NCBI GenBank assembly: GCA_035471785.1
Contig: DATIPQ010000048.1
Coordinates: forward strand, 1-32,077
Direction: 5' to 3'
DNA length: 32,077 bases
Source of the DNA: Acidobacteriota bacterium
GTDB taxonomy: Bacteria; Acidobacteriota; UBA6911; RPQK01; DATIPO01
The notes below the pieces were generated by a model that did no database searches, was not told the DNA's origin, and saw only the letters and a program-made list of their open reading frames with translations. Of the stretch, positions 1-8,414 are shown piece by piece. Position 1 is the stretch's first letter, and every line of letters begins with the position of its first letter. The position numbers and the translations under genes are program-made.

Positions 1-307
1 ACCTTTGCCGTCTGAAACCCAGGGTGGCGCCGCCGTCTCGCTTGCGCTCGCCGGGGCTGACCCTGGGCTGGCGAATCGCTCGCCTTCAGCGAGCCCGGAC
101 TTGACTTCCAACACTGTCGCTGGGGTGGCGAATCGCTCGCCTTCAGCGAGCCCGGACTTGACTTCCAACACTGTCGCTGGGGTGGCGGATCGCTCGCCTT
201 CAGCGAGCCCGGACTTGACTTCTAACACTGACCCTGGGCTGGCGGATCTGTCCCTTTCAGACAAAAAACGGCGGCCCTGGCTCAGAACTTATGACCGGCA
301 GCACTAG
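1..307. repeat. MITE/REP-like element, copy 1 (left end outside window), with 57-bp tandem units
   Basis: Three consecutive 57-bp units lie at 69-125, 126-182 and 183-239, and a fourth begins at 240 and diverges after about 8 bases. The flanks (10-70 and 268-307) match the element at 13706-13901 closely. An 8-bp stem pairs CCCAGGGT (18-25) with ACCCTGGG (60-67). Each tandem unit carries a hairpin with stem GCTCGC/GCGAGC and loop CTTCA (first at 78-94). The right end finishes in GCACTAG at 301-307, and its CTA (304-306) is the stop codon of the minus-strand gene. An open frame crosses the tract with a 19-residue repeat because 57 is a multiple of three. It has no recognisable start signal and I do not regard it as coding. 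Confidence 0.85.
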
Positions 308-1629
308 TTGCCGATGGCGATGAGGTGGTTTTGGGTGCGCCAGTACCAGGTGCCGTCGACCAGGGCCGGGGAGGCCAGGATGGGCTCGCCCATTTCGTTG
401 GTGTGGAGCAGGTTGTACTCGCGTCCGGCCTGCACCACGAAAGTCTGGCCCTCGTCGTTGGTGAAGAAGAGCTTGTCGCCGACAGCCACCGGCGAAGACG
501 AGAAGCCTTCGCGGACGGGCTTGCCCATGCGGGCTTGGTAAACCAGGTCGCCGCTTTCCGCCTCATAGACGGTGAGGATGCTCAGCATGTCGTTGATCAT
601 GTAGAGCAGGTCCCCGTGGAGGATGGGCGAGGGGACGAAGGGCGAACCCTTGGCGGCCCGCCATTCCAGGTGGGTCTCGGTAACGTCTCCCGAGCCGCCG
701 GGACGGATGGCCAGGGTGGGGCCGGCGCGTCCCGAACTGCAGAAGAGCAGTCCATGGCCCACCACGGGCGTTGGGATGACCTCGAAGGTGTTGCCGCGAC
801 AGGTCCACAGTTCGCTGCCGGTCTCGGGGTCGTAGGCGTTGACGGCCCGGTTGCTGCTGACCACGATCTCGTCGCGGTCTCCGGCGCGCACGGCCACGGG
901 AGTTCCCCAGCCCACGCGTCCCTCGCGCGGGGTGCGCCAGATCTCCTCGCCGCTGTGCTTGTTGAAAGCGGCGATAAAGGCGTTCTCGGGCAGGTCCTGA
1001 TAGAGGATCAGCTTGTCTTTGTAGAGCAGGGGGGAACCGGCGGTCCCGTGAAAGGCGCGGCTGACGTCGCCCACGCCGGCGGTCCAGGCGATCTTGCCCT
1101 CGAAGTCGACCGCCATCAGCCCGTGTCCGCCCAAGTAGGCGTAGACCCGCTCACCGTCGGTGACGGGCGTGGAGGAGGCGAATCCGTTCTTGGGATAGGG
1201 CCGGGCCAGCTTGGGATCGGTAGGTGCGAAAGCTTCCCAGGCCAGGCTGCCGTCCGACCGCTCGAAGGCCAGAATGGCGCGCCGTTCTCCGCCCTCGTAG
1301 GCACTGGTGAGAAAAATGTAATCGCCCCACACGATGGGAGAGGAGTTGCCCGCTCCGGGCACCTCGGTCTTCCAGAGCACGTTTTCGCTGGACGACCAGG
1401 TGACGGGATACCCCTCGCCCTTGACCCATCCTTGCCCCGAAGGCCCGCGCCAGCGCGGCCAGTACTGCCGGCCCTCCTCGGACACTCCCAGCATGTAAAC
1501 GCCGCTCTCGTCGGCCTCGTTGGAGGCCTTTTCCGAGGCTTTCTCAGCCGTAGCCGAAGTCATCAGCACCGAAGCCGCGAGCAGCAAAGCGGCAACCGTC
1601 ATCCATCCCCAAACCGCACGTCCGCGCAT
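304..1629 (-). CDS. Exported PQQ-type beta-propeller repeat protein
   Basis: A 441-residue secreted or periplasmic protein that begins with an N-terminal signal peptide (about residues 1-28). The mature part starts with a WPRWRGPSGQG motif and continues with spaced propeller blades (VLWKTEVPG, SLAWEAF, KIAWTAG, EIWRTP, SELWTC). These are typical of PQQ-like/BamB-like eight-bladed propellers in Planctomycetes and Acidobacteria. No dehydrogenase active-site motif is seen, so a binding or scaffold role is likelier than quinoprotein catalysis. I place the start at the ATG whose first base is 1629, because GGAGG lies 5 bases upstream. A GTG two codons earlier falls inside that ribosome-binding site. 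It is the last gene of the six-gene minus-strand operon, 92 bases after the preceding gene, and its TAG stop lies inside the end of a repeat element. The family is well supported, the substrate is unknown. Confidence 0.85.
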   Translation of the reverse strand: MRGRAVWGWMTVAALLLAASVLMTSATAEKASEKASNEADESGVYMLGVSEEGRQYWPRWRGPSGQGWVKGEGYPVTWSSSENVLWKTEVPGAGNSSPIVWGDYIFLTSAYEGGERRAILAFERSDGSLAWEAFAPTDPKLARPYPKNGFASSTPVTDGERVYAYLGGHGLMAVDFEGKIAWTAGVGDVSRAFHGTAGSPLLYKDKLILYQDLPENAFIAAFNKHSGEEIWRTPREGRVGWGTPVAVRAGDRDEIVVSSNRAVNAYDPETGSELWTCRGNTFEVIPTPVVGHGLLFCSSGRAGPTLAIRPGGSGDVTETHLEWRAAKGSPFVPSPILHGDLLYMINDMLSILTVYEAESGDLVYQARMGKPVREGFSSSPVAVGDKLFFTNDEGQTFVVQAGREYNLLHTNEMGEPILASPALVDGTWYWRTQNHLIAIGN

Positions 1630-1721
1630 CTTCACCTCCGCCTGTTAACCAGTTGGCTCCAAAGACGAGCCGCCCAATCCCATTGTTCCGTGAATCGCCT
1701 CTGCGGCGCAAGCCCGCGGCC

Positions 1722-3725
1722 TTAAGGACGCTGGAAGAGAGAGGGGTTGAGGGTGCGGGCCTTCTGCAGGTGCTCCTGGGCCTTTTCGGGGTTGCCGGCG
1801 CGTCCGTAGGCCGAGGCCAGATTGGCGTGCAGGAGGGCGTTCTCGGGCTCCAGGGAAACCGCCTTCTCGAGGATGCCGATGGCCTCCTGATGGCGGTTGG
1901 CCAGGGAGTAGCTGGCGCCCAGGTTCCCCATCACGAAGACATCGGCGGGGGCCAGCCGGTGAGCCTTTTCCAGTTTCTCCAGGGCCTCGGTGAGCAGCCC
2001 CTGCCTGCGTTGCAGGACGGCCAGGTTGGAGAGGGCCCGGACGTGCTCGGGCTCTTGCTTGAGCACCAGTTCAAAGCCGGCGGAGGCCTCGGGCAAACGC
2101 CCCAACTGCATGTAGGTCATGGCCAGGTCGAAGTTGGCCGGAGCATTGTCGCCTTCCATCCCCACCACCTTCTTGAACTCCTCCAGCGCCTGTTCATAGC
2201 GCTGAGTCTCGAAGTAGCTCTGGCCCAGCTTGTAGCGCACCAGCTTGAGTTCGGGTTCCTGCTCGAGCACCTGGCGGTAGCCCGCGATGGCCTGGTCGTG
2301 GCGTCCTGCCTGGGTGAGTTCCATGAGGCCCACGATGCGGTTGTAGAGGTCGATCTTTTCCCGCGGAGCCGGCAATTCTCTCCAGGAATCGTCGTCGGCG
2401 ACCTGGCGGGAGAAGGCGGCATAGCCCAACGACTGCAGGCGGGCCTGGGTTTCGGGATCGATTTCCAAGGCGGCCTGTGAAGAGGCCTCGTCGCGGGAGA
2501 TGCGGGCCGTGAATTCCCGCAGCCGCGAGGAGAGACTGTTGGCCAAGGCCTGTTCCCGGCCCGCCAGGTTGTCCGATTCCTGGAAGTCCTGTTCCAGATC
2601 GAAGAGTTCGGGGGAGGGGCTGAGGATGTACTTGTCGTCCTCCAGGATCAGGGCGCGCAACTGGCTCCAGCCGAACTGATAGCGAGGATAGTAGCTTTCG
2701 GCGTAGAGGGGCTGCGGAGTGGACGTCCTGCCGCGTCCCAGCATGGCGGCGAAGCGCCCCTCTCCCTGCACCTGGGCCGAGGCGCCGCGGGGCAGACGCA
2801 GGATCTGGCTGAGAGTGGGGAAGACGTCCACCAGGCTGATGTACTCTTGCAGCGCGCGTCCGCCTTGCTCGCCCTGGGGAAGCCGGATGATGAGAGGCAC
2901 CTGGAGGGTGGAGTTGTAGATGAAGAATCCGTGAGTCCCTTCGCCGTGCTCTCCCAGGCTTTCGCCGTGATCACCGGCCAGGGCGATGACGGCGTCCTGA
3001 TAGCGGTTTTGTTGGCGAAGAGCCTCCAGCAGGCGTCCCACCTGGGCGTCGCTGAACTCGATCTCGCCGTCGTAGGGCCGCCCGGGGTGATTTGAGGCGT
3101 AGGGCTGGGGAGGCTGGTAGGGATCGTGGGGGTCGTAGAGATGAACCCACAGGAACACCGGCCTGTCGTCGGACTGCCCGTTCAGCCAACGCAGGGCTTC
3201 GTCCACAACCTCGTCGGCGCTGCGCTGTACGTATCCGGGAGAGATGCGCTGCAGTTGGGAGAGGTCGAACTCGTCGTAGTAATGATCGAATCCCTGGTCG
3301 AGTCCGAACTTGGAGTCGAGCACGTAAGAGCCCACCACGGCTGCGGTCGAGTATCCTCGCTGAGACAGCACTTCGGCCAGGGTCAGCATCCCGTCCGGCA
3401 CCTTGAAGCCGGCGTTGTCGCGCACCCCGTGGTAGGGCGGATAGGTTCCCGTCAGCAAGCTGGTGTGGGCGGGCAGGGTGAGGGGGACCGGCGAGAAGGC
3501 CCGCTCAAAGCGGACGCCCTCCTTGGCCAGCTTGTCGATGTGAGGAGTGCGGGCCTCCTGGTAGCCGTAGCAGCCCAAGCGGTCGGCCCGCAGGGTGTCG
3601 ATGGTGATGAGGATGACGTCCGTCTTCGATTCGGGCCTGGCTTCGGACTGAGCAAACGCCGCGGCCGGGGAGCAGCAACAAAGCAGCGCGGCGGCCATCG
3701 TTCTGAACAGCCTCGAAGTCCTCAT
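1722..3725 (-). CDS. Exported sulfatase-like (alkaline phosphatase superfamily) hydrolase with C-terminal TPRs, paralogue B
   Basis: 667 residues: signal peptide (about 1-25), sulfatase-fold domain (about 35-400), linker, then about six TPR units (about 470-665). Visible metal-site elements are D43 in ITIDTLRADR and D252-H253 in AGDHGESLGEHG; WVHLYDPHDPY (about 193-203) is also conserved. The sulfatase signature C/S-x-P-x-R appears as T83-L-P-A-H87, so formylglycine cannot form. A threonine nucleophile is instead usual in phosphotransferase members such as EptA and LtaS. The true activity may be phosphodiester or phosphotransfer chemistry on envelope polymers, which is an inference. The ATG at 3725 is preferred: GAGGAG lies about 7 bases upstream and overlaps the previous gene's stop region. 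A TTG five codons earlier is less likely. It shares its whole architecture with the gene directly upstream, so the pair probably arose by duplication. Confidence 0.88.
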   Translation of the reverse strand: MRTSRLFRTMAAALLCCCSPAAAFAQSEARPESKTDVILITIDTLRADRLGCYGYQEARTPHIDKLAKEGVRFERAFSPVPLTLPAHTSLLTGTYPPYHGVRDNAGFKVPDGMLTLAEVLSQRGYSTAAVVGSYVLDSKFGLDQGFDHYYDEFDLSQLQRISPGYVQRSADEVVDEALRWLNGQSDDRPVFLWVHLYDPHDPYQPPQPYASNHPGRPYDGEIEFSDAQVGRLLEALRQQNRYQDAVIALAGDHGESLGEHGEGTHGFFIYNSTLQVPLIIRLPQGEQGGRALQEYISLVDVFPTLSQILRLPRGASAQVQGEGRFAAMLGRGRTSTPQPLYAESYYPRYQFGWSQLRALILEDDKYILSPSPELFDLEQDFQESDNLAGREQALANSLSSRLREFTARISRDEASSQAALEIDPETQARLQSLGYAAFSRQVADDDSWRELPAPREKIDLYNRIVGLMELTQAGRHDQAIAGYRQVLEQEPELKLVRYKLGQSYFETQRYEQALEEFKKVVGMEGDNAPANFDLAMTYMQLGRLPEASAGFELVLKQEPEHVRALSNLAVLQRRQGLLTEALEKLEKAHRLAPADVFVMGNLGASYSLANRHQEAIGILEKAVSLEPENALLHANLASAYGRAGNPEKAQEHLQKARTLNPSLFQRP

Positions 3726-3736
3726 GCTCTTGCTCC

Positions 3737-5824
3737 TCAAATCGACGGCACCTGCAGGTTGGGATCGATCTGCTTGGCCTTTCTATAGGCCTCCCGGGCC
3801 TCCTCGGGTCGCTGGTTGCCCAGCAGCGCGTGGCCCAGGTAGAGATGGGCCAGGGCACTCTGCGGAGCCACCGCCACCGCCTTGCGGGCTTCTTCCAGCG
3901 CCTCGGGAAAGCGGCGCAGTTGCAACAGGGCCAGCGTGAGGTTGATGTGGGCCTGAGGATGGCCGGGAGCCAGCCGCAAGGCGTCGCGATAGCTGGCCGC
4001 GGCCTCTTCCAGTTTCCCGGCTTGAAAGAGAAAGGCTCCCAGGTTGTTGCGGGCGTCGACGCTGTCGGGACGCAGCTCGACCACCTTGCGTTGCTGCTCG
4101 ACCGCCTCCCCAATCTTGCCGCTGCGTGCCAGCAGGCGGGCCAGCATTTCCTGGGCCCCGTAGTGGCGGGGATCGCGCTCGATCAGTTGGCGGCAGGTCT
4201 CGATGGCTTTGGAGGTCAGGCCGGCCTGCAGATAGGACTGGGCCAGCGAAAAGCGGGCGGGATCGGAATCGGGATTGCGGCGAATGGTCTCGCGATACTG
4301 CTCGATGGCCTTGAGGTGCATCCCCGCCTTGGCGTACTCGGAGGCCATGAGGAAGTGCACCAGCGGCATCTCGGGCTCTTCTACGGCCACTCTTTCCAGC
4401 AGCTCCAGCGACTCCTCGACTTGTCCCTTGCGGGAATGCTCGATGGCCCGGTTGAGCTGGTTGTAGACCTCGATTTTGTCCTTGGGATCGGGCAGCGACG
4501 AGTAGTCCTCCGTGGTACCTCCCTGGGCGAAGGCGACATAGCCCAGCGATTGCAGGCGGGCGATGGTTTCGGGGTCGACCTGGGAGTCTTCGGGCGCCGT
4601 TTCGTGCTGGGCGGCGTACTTGTTCTGAATCTCCCTCAACTCCTCGGAAAGGCGGTTGGCCAGGGCCTGATTGCCCTGGAAGAGGTTTTTCAACTCGCCT
4701 CCGTCCTGGGCCAGGTCGTAGAGTTCGGGACGGGGGGCCTGGATGAACTTGTCTCGGCCGTTGGAGAGGCTGAAGAGGGGCGCCCAGCCGAAGTGGACGC
4801 GCGGGTAGTGGGTCTCGGCATAGGCGGGAAGATCGGCCTCACGCCGGCCCAGCATGTAGGCCAGCAGTCCTTGGCCCTGCATCCAGGGGGGAATCTTGTG
4901 GCCCAACAGTTGGCAGATGGTGGGAGCCAGGTCGACGGCCCGCACCTGCGGACGCACCCGCACCCCTGAAACCGCTCGCGGCCCGGCTCTGCCCTGGGGA
5001 GCCTTGATGATGAGAGGCACGCGCAGGACGCTTTCATAGATGAAGAAGGCGTGATAGCGCTCTCCATGCTCTCCCAGGCTCTCACCGTGATCGGCGGTGA
5101 AGATGATCAGCGACGGGTCGTAGAGCTGGTGGTCCTTGAGCCGCTCCAAAAGGCGTCCCGTCTGGGCGTCGACGTAGGCGATTTCGCCGTCGTAGGGATT
5201 GGCGGCAAAGCGCGTCCGGTAGGGCTCGGGCGGCTGGTAGGGATCATGGGGATCGTAGAGGTGCACCCAGAGGAAGAAGGGCTCTTGCCGGTGGGCGTCC
5301 ATCCAGGCCAGGGCCCGCTCGACGACGGTCGAAGCAGGACGCTCCATGCGGTCGAAGTCGACCCGCGAAGCGGAGGCGTCCTGGGCGATGTCGTCGTCGT
5401 AGTGCTGAAAGCCGCGGTCCAGTCCCCAGTCGGAGGAGAGTACGGAAGCGCCCACGAAGGCGGCTGTGGCGTAGCCTCTCTCGGCGAACCACTCGGCCAG
5501 GGTGGGAATGTCCTCGCGCAGGCGTCCCACCACGTCCTGCAGGCCGTGGAAATGGGGATAGGTGCCGGTCAGGATGGTGGCGTGCGAGGGCAGCGTGATG
5601 GGAGTGTGCACCAGGGCCTTCTCGAAGACGGCCCCGTCCTTGGCCAGCGCCTCCATGACGGGCGTTTCGGCGCCTTGATAGCCGTAGGGCGAAGTGCGGT
5701 CCGAGCGCAGCGTGTCGATGGTGATGAGGATGACCGGCGGCTTGAGATCGCCCTCTCCCTGGCGGACGCCCGCCGCCGTCGACAAGCACATCGCCGCGAC
5801 CGCCGCTAAGGGAGCCAAGCGCAT
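3737..5824 (-). CDS. Exported sulfatase-like (alkaline phosphatase superfamily) hydrolase with C-terminal TPRs, paralogue A
   Basis: 695 residues: a short signal peptide (about 1-20), an alkaline-phosphatase-superfamily domain (about 30-410) and at least six TPR units (about 460-690). Conserved elements are D37 in ITIDTLRSDR, D245-H246 in TADHGESLGEHG, and a WVHLYDPHDPYQPP stretch shared with the neighbouring paralogue. The nucleophile motif is T77-L-P-S-H81 in place of C/S-x-P-x-R, so the usual sulfatase maturation is impossible here as well. The stop codon of the GWxTD gene (5829-5827) is only two bases from this ATG, and AGGGGAG precedes the start, so translation is probably coupled. A TTG two codons earlier overlaps the preceding stop and is less likely. 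The TPR tail suggests docking to a partner, perhaps another operon product. Family membership is firm, substrate unknown. Confidence 0.88.
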   Translation of the reverse strand: MRLAPLAAVAAMCLSTAAGVRQGEGDLKPPVILITIDTLRSDRTSPYGYQGAETPVMEALAKDGAVFEKALVHTPITLPSHATILTGTYPHFHGLQDVVGRLREDIPTLAEWFAERGYATAAFVGASVLSSDWGLDRGFQHYDDDIAQDASASRVDFDRMERPASTVVERALAWMDAHRQEPFFLWVHLYDPHDPYQPPEPYRTRFAANPYDGEIAYVDAQTGRLLERLKDHQLYDPSLIIFTADHGESLGEHGERYHAFFIYESVLRVPLIIKAPQGRAGPRAVSGVRVRPQVRAVDLAPTICQLLGHKIPPWMQGQGLLAYMLGRREADLPAYAETHYPRVHFGWAPLFSLSNGRDKFIQAPRPELYDLAQDGGELKNLFQGNQALANRLSEELREIQNKYAAQHETAPEDSQVDPETIARLQSLGYVAFAQGGTTEDYSSLPDPKDKIEVYNQLNRAIEHSRKGQVEESLELLERVAVEEPEMPLVHFLMASEYAKAGMHLKAIEQYRETIRRNPDSDPARFSLAQSYLQAGLTSKAIETCRQLIERDPRHYGAQEMLARLLARSGKIGEAVEQQRKVVELRPDSVDARNNLGAFLFQAGKLEEAAASYRDALRLAPGHPQAHINLTLALLQLRRFPEALEEARKAVAVAPQSALAHLYLGHALLGNQRPEEAREAYRKAKQIDPNLQVPSI

Positions 5825-5826
5825 GC

Positions 5827-7443
5827 TCAACTCCCCTGAATCTTGAAGCGCGACTTGGTGACGACTTTCTGCCCTGAAAGCAAGTCGTTGACGCGCACGA
5901 TCAGTTCGTAGTCGCCTTCCTTGAGATCGCTGAGCGGGATGGAGCGGACCAGCACCATGCGCCTGGGCGAGGCGTAGTTGATGGAAGATCCCGAGCGGTC
6001 GGTGAAACGGGCCTGCAGGCGTCCGTTGCGCTGGATCTCGTATTCCACCTCGACACTGGGCGAGAGGGTGGACTGGTCGATCTGCACGTTGTGCACCTGG
6101 CAGTAGACGCCCATGTCGTCGTCGGGATGGAACTTCCGGGTCACGCTGGGGATGACCCTGACGTCGCCGATGACGAAGGTCTCGGGACGCTCGGGAATGC
6201 CCTCCAGCGTGTCCAGGCGCTCGGCCAGCACTACCGGCGAAGCCACCAAGTGGTCGGCTTCCATGGCCGGGATGAAGATGCTGCGGGTGCTGGTGCCCAG
6301 GTTGCCGCTGTTGAGGTCTTTGGCCACCAGTTCGATCTTGTAGCGGCCCGCCTCGGCGGCCACGATCTTCTGGAAGACCGAACGCTGGGTGCGTCCCGCT
6401 TCTAACTGATGCTCGGCGTACTGCGAATTGAGCACCTCTTCGAATTCGGCGATGACCTCGCCGGTCATCGAGGTTACCTTGCCGTAGACGCCCACCCGGG
6501 CCAGGTAGCGGTCGTCCCGCTGCTCGAATTGCAGGTCTTTGTTGGCGATCTGCATGGTGATGGGCATCAGCGCGTTGGACTCGTCGATCCAGATATGGGA
6601 GGCGTCCAGGTTGAGGGGCAGGACCTGGTAGCTGACCCGGGCGTCGACGATCTTCTGCAGCTCTTTCTGCTTGATCTCGGGCGGACGCTGCAGCCTGAAG
6701 TACTGCAGGGCCCGCTCCATGGGCAGATCCTTGCGGCGGACGCCCATCATGCGCCGCATGAAGTCCATGTTGTTGAGGTTGCCGGGGTGGAGTCCGGGAC
6801 GCTGGGCCCGCGAGGCCAGTCCCAGCTTTTCAGCCGTGGTCAGGCCTTCGCCGTCCACGTGCAGGTTGATGTCCTTCTCCCAGGGATAGAGGGCCAGCTT
6901 GAACTCGCCGGTCATGGAGCGGTCCACGAACTCCACCTCCACGTCCTGCCCCACGCCCGGGATGTAGTTGTAAGTCCACACCTCGAAGGGGAAGACGTTG
7001 GTGCGCCCGCCGCCTTCCCAGGGCTTGCGCTTGTAGTTGCCGCCGGGATGGTACTCGGTCTCGTCGGGAGGCCCGAAGGTGATGTAGATGCGTCCGCGGT
7101 CGGTCTTCCACCCGGGGATGCCGCTGCCGTAGCGGTCGTTGACGAAAGCGATGCGGCGGTAATGCTCTTCCTTGTACTCGTTGATTTCGGTGGTCAAGTC
7201 GGCGTCGCGCCGCTTCCAGAACTGCTCGATGAAGGCGTCCTTCTCTTCAGGCGTCGTGAGGGACTCGAAGACCTCCAGTTCGTCTTCGGTGATCAGGTAG
7301 ACGACATCTTGCTCGATCCACTTCTTGTAGTAGTCCTCGGCTTCCTCCTGACGGGATGACTGGCCCAGCAGGACGCCCAGGGCCATCATCGCCGCTATGG
7401 AGATGCTCAGACTGGCAGGAAAAAGTCTCATCCCATTCAACAT
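5827..7443 (-). CDS. GWxTD domain-containing exported protein
   Basis: 538 residues with an N-terminal hydrophobic signal segment (about 6-27). The defining motif G111-W-K-T-D115 sits in PGWKTDRGRIYITFGPPDE, preceded by a helical FWKRRDADLTTEINEYKEEHYRR block. This is the standard layout of the GWxTD domain found in Acidobacteria and Bacteroidetes. The rest (about 240-535) is rich in beta strands and ends in a segment (about 450-535) resembling an immunoglobulin-like fold. The domain's biochemical role is not established. It lies between a TPR gene and two TPR-tailed hydrolases, which suggests an envelope complex. ATG 7443 is chosen because AAGGACGG lies a few bases upstream; an internal ATG at residue 5 is possible. 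Confidence 0.88.
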   Translation of the reverse strand: MLNGMRLFPASLSISIAAMMALGVLLGQSSRQEEAEDYYKKWIEQDVVYLITEDELEVFESLTTPEEKDAFIEQFWKRRDADLTTEINEYKEEHYRRIAFVNDRYGSGIPGWKTDRGRIYITFGPPDETEYHPGGNYKRKPWEGGGRTNVFPFEVWTYNYIPGVGQDVEVEFVDRSMTGEFKLALYPWEKDINLHVDGEGLTTAEKLGLASRAQRPGLHPGNLNNMDFMRRMMGVRRKDLPMERALQYFRLQRPPEIKQKELQKIVDARVSYQVLPLNLDASHIWIDESNALMPITMQIANKDLQFEQRDDRYLARVGVYGKVTSMTGEVIAEFEEVLNSQYAEHQLEAGRTQRSVFQKIVAAEAGRYKIELVAKDLNSGNLGTSTRSIFIPAMEADHLVASPVVLAERLDTLEGIPERPETFVIGDVRVIPSVTRKFHPDDDMGVYCQVHNVQIDQSTLSPSVEVEYEIQRNGRLQARFTDRSGSSINYASPRRMVLVRSIPLSDLKEGDYELIVRVNDLLSGQKVVTKSRFKIQGS

Positions 7444-7481
7444 TGTATCCGTCCTTGTCCGATCACGACGAGTAACGGCCC

Positions 7482-8414
7482 TCAGTTCCTCAGTTCTTGA
7501 AACTTTTTCAGTTGCTCGGCCGCCTTCTCGGGCTCTCCGGAATCGCGGTAGAGCTGGGCCAGCAGGTAGCGGGCGGCAGCGTCCTGGGGCTGCAGCCTGA
7601 CCTCTTCCAGGGCCGCCTCGAGGGCTTCCTGCATGCGCCCGCTTTCTCGGTAACCCTTGGCCAGCAGCAGGTGCAGCCGGGGCAGACGGGGCTCCAACTG
7701 CTTCGCCGTGTGTAGATGCGTCAGGCCTTGATCTGTTTCACCCATCTGCAACAGCACCTCCCCCAATTCCATCTGGGCCAGGGCGTTCTGGGGATAGAGG
7801 CGGACCTCGCTGAGAAGGGCGTCGCGTGCATCCTCGGGTTGGCCGTTGTTGAGATAGATCTTGGCCAAGTGGTAGTGGACGCCGGGGAAGCGGGGATCGC
7901 GCAGGGAGATGGCCCGGAACTGTTCCATAGCCAGATCGGAACGGGAGGAATTGTGGTAGAGGCGTCCCAGATAGAGACGAGCCGTCAGGTAGTCGGGATC
8001 AAGCTCCACCGCCTGCTTGAAGGCCGACAGCGCCTCTTCGTTCCGGCCGGCCCGCAGCAACACCACTCCCAGGTCGTTGTGAAGCCCCGGGTTGCCGGCC
8101 TCGAGCTGGATGGCCCGCTGCAGGTGTCCAACTGCCTCGAAGGGCCGTTCAACGGCGGCCAGGGTGAGTCCATAGAGATGATGGTAGGCGGAGTTCTGTT
8201 CGTCCTGCGAAAGAGCCATTTGCGCCAGGCGGTTGGCCTGCCTGAACTGGTTCTGGCGGAACTGCTCCAACGCCAACTGGTAATAGGACTCGCCGCGGCC
8301 GCTTTGCTGAGGCTCTTGCCCGGCCGCCTGGGGCCATCCCGCTCCCAATGCGCCAATCCAGCACAGCAAGGAGCAAAACACCCGCAAGCGCCGAGGTTGC
8401 GGGCGGCTTCTCAT
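7482..8414 (-). CDS. Exported tetratricopeptide-repeat protein
   Basis: 310 residues with a signal peptide (about 1-32, ending near AAGQEP). The rest is a TPR solenoid of about seven to eight units (residues about 43-305), with recurring A/G-Y/L-A-P signatures such as NPGLHNDLGVVLLRAGRNEEAL and DYLTARLYLGRLYHNSSRSDLA. There is no catalytic domain. It is presumably a periplasmic scaffold that binds peptides or partner TPR proteins. The ATG overlaps the TGA of the upstream gene in an ATGA arrangement (8411-8414), which indicates translational coupling and fixes the start. The following gene begins 38 bases after its stop. The partner is unknown. Confidence 0.87.
   Translation of the reverse strand: MRSRPQPRRLRVFCSLLCWIGALGAGWPQAAGQEPQQSGRGESYYQLALEQFRQNQFRQANRLAQMALSQDEQNSAYHHLYGLTLAAVERPFEAVGHLQRAIQLEAGNPGLHNDLGVVLLRAGRNEEALSAFKQAVELDPDYLTARLYLGRLYHNSSRSDLAMEQFRAISLRDPRFPGVHYHLAKIYLNNGQPEDARDALLSEVRLYPQNALAQMELGEVLLQMGETDQGLTHLHTAKQLEPRLPRLHLLLAKGYRESGRMQEALEAALEEVRLQPQDAAARYLLAQLYRDSGEPEKAAEQLKKFQELRN

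Noticed and set aside
1-247. CRISPR-like appearance of the regular 57-bp repeats
   Set aside because: The units are contiguous, with no unique spacers and no cas genes in the window.
5-307. Open frame with a 19-residue tandem repeat
   Set aside because: It exists only because the DNA repeat unit is 57 bases; it has no ribosome-binding site and lies wholly in the interspersed element.
325-1725. Long plus-strand open frame (466 codons)
   Set aside because: It is antisense to the PQQ-type propeller gene, which has a signal peptide, family motifs and a ribosome-binding site. Long antisense frames are common in GC-rich DNA.
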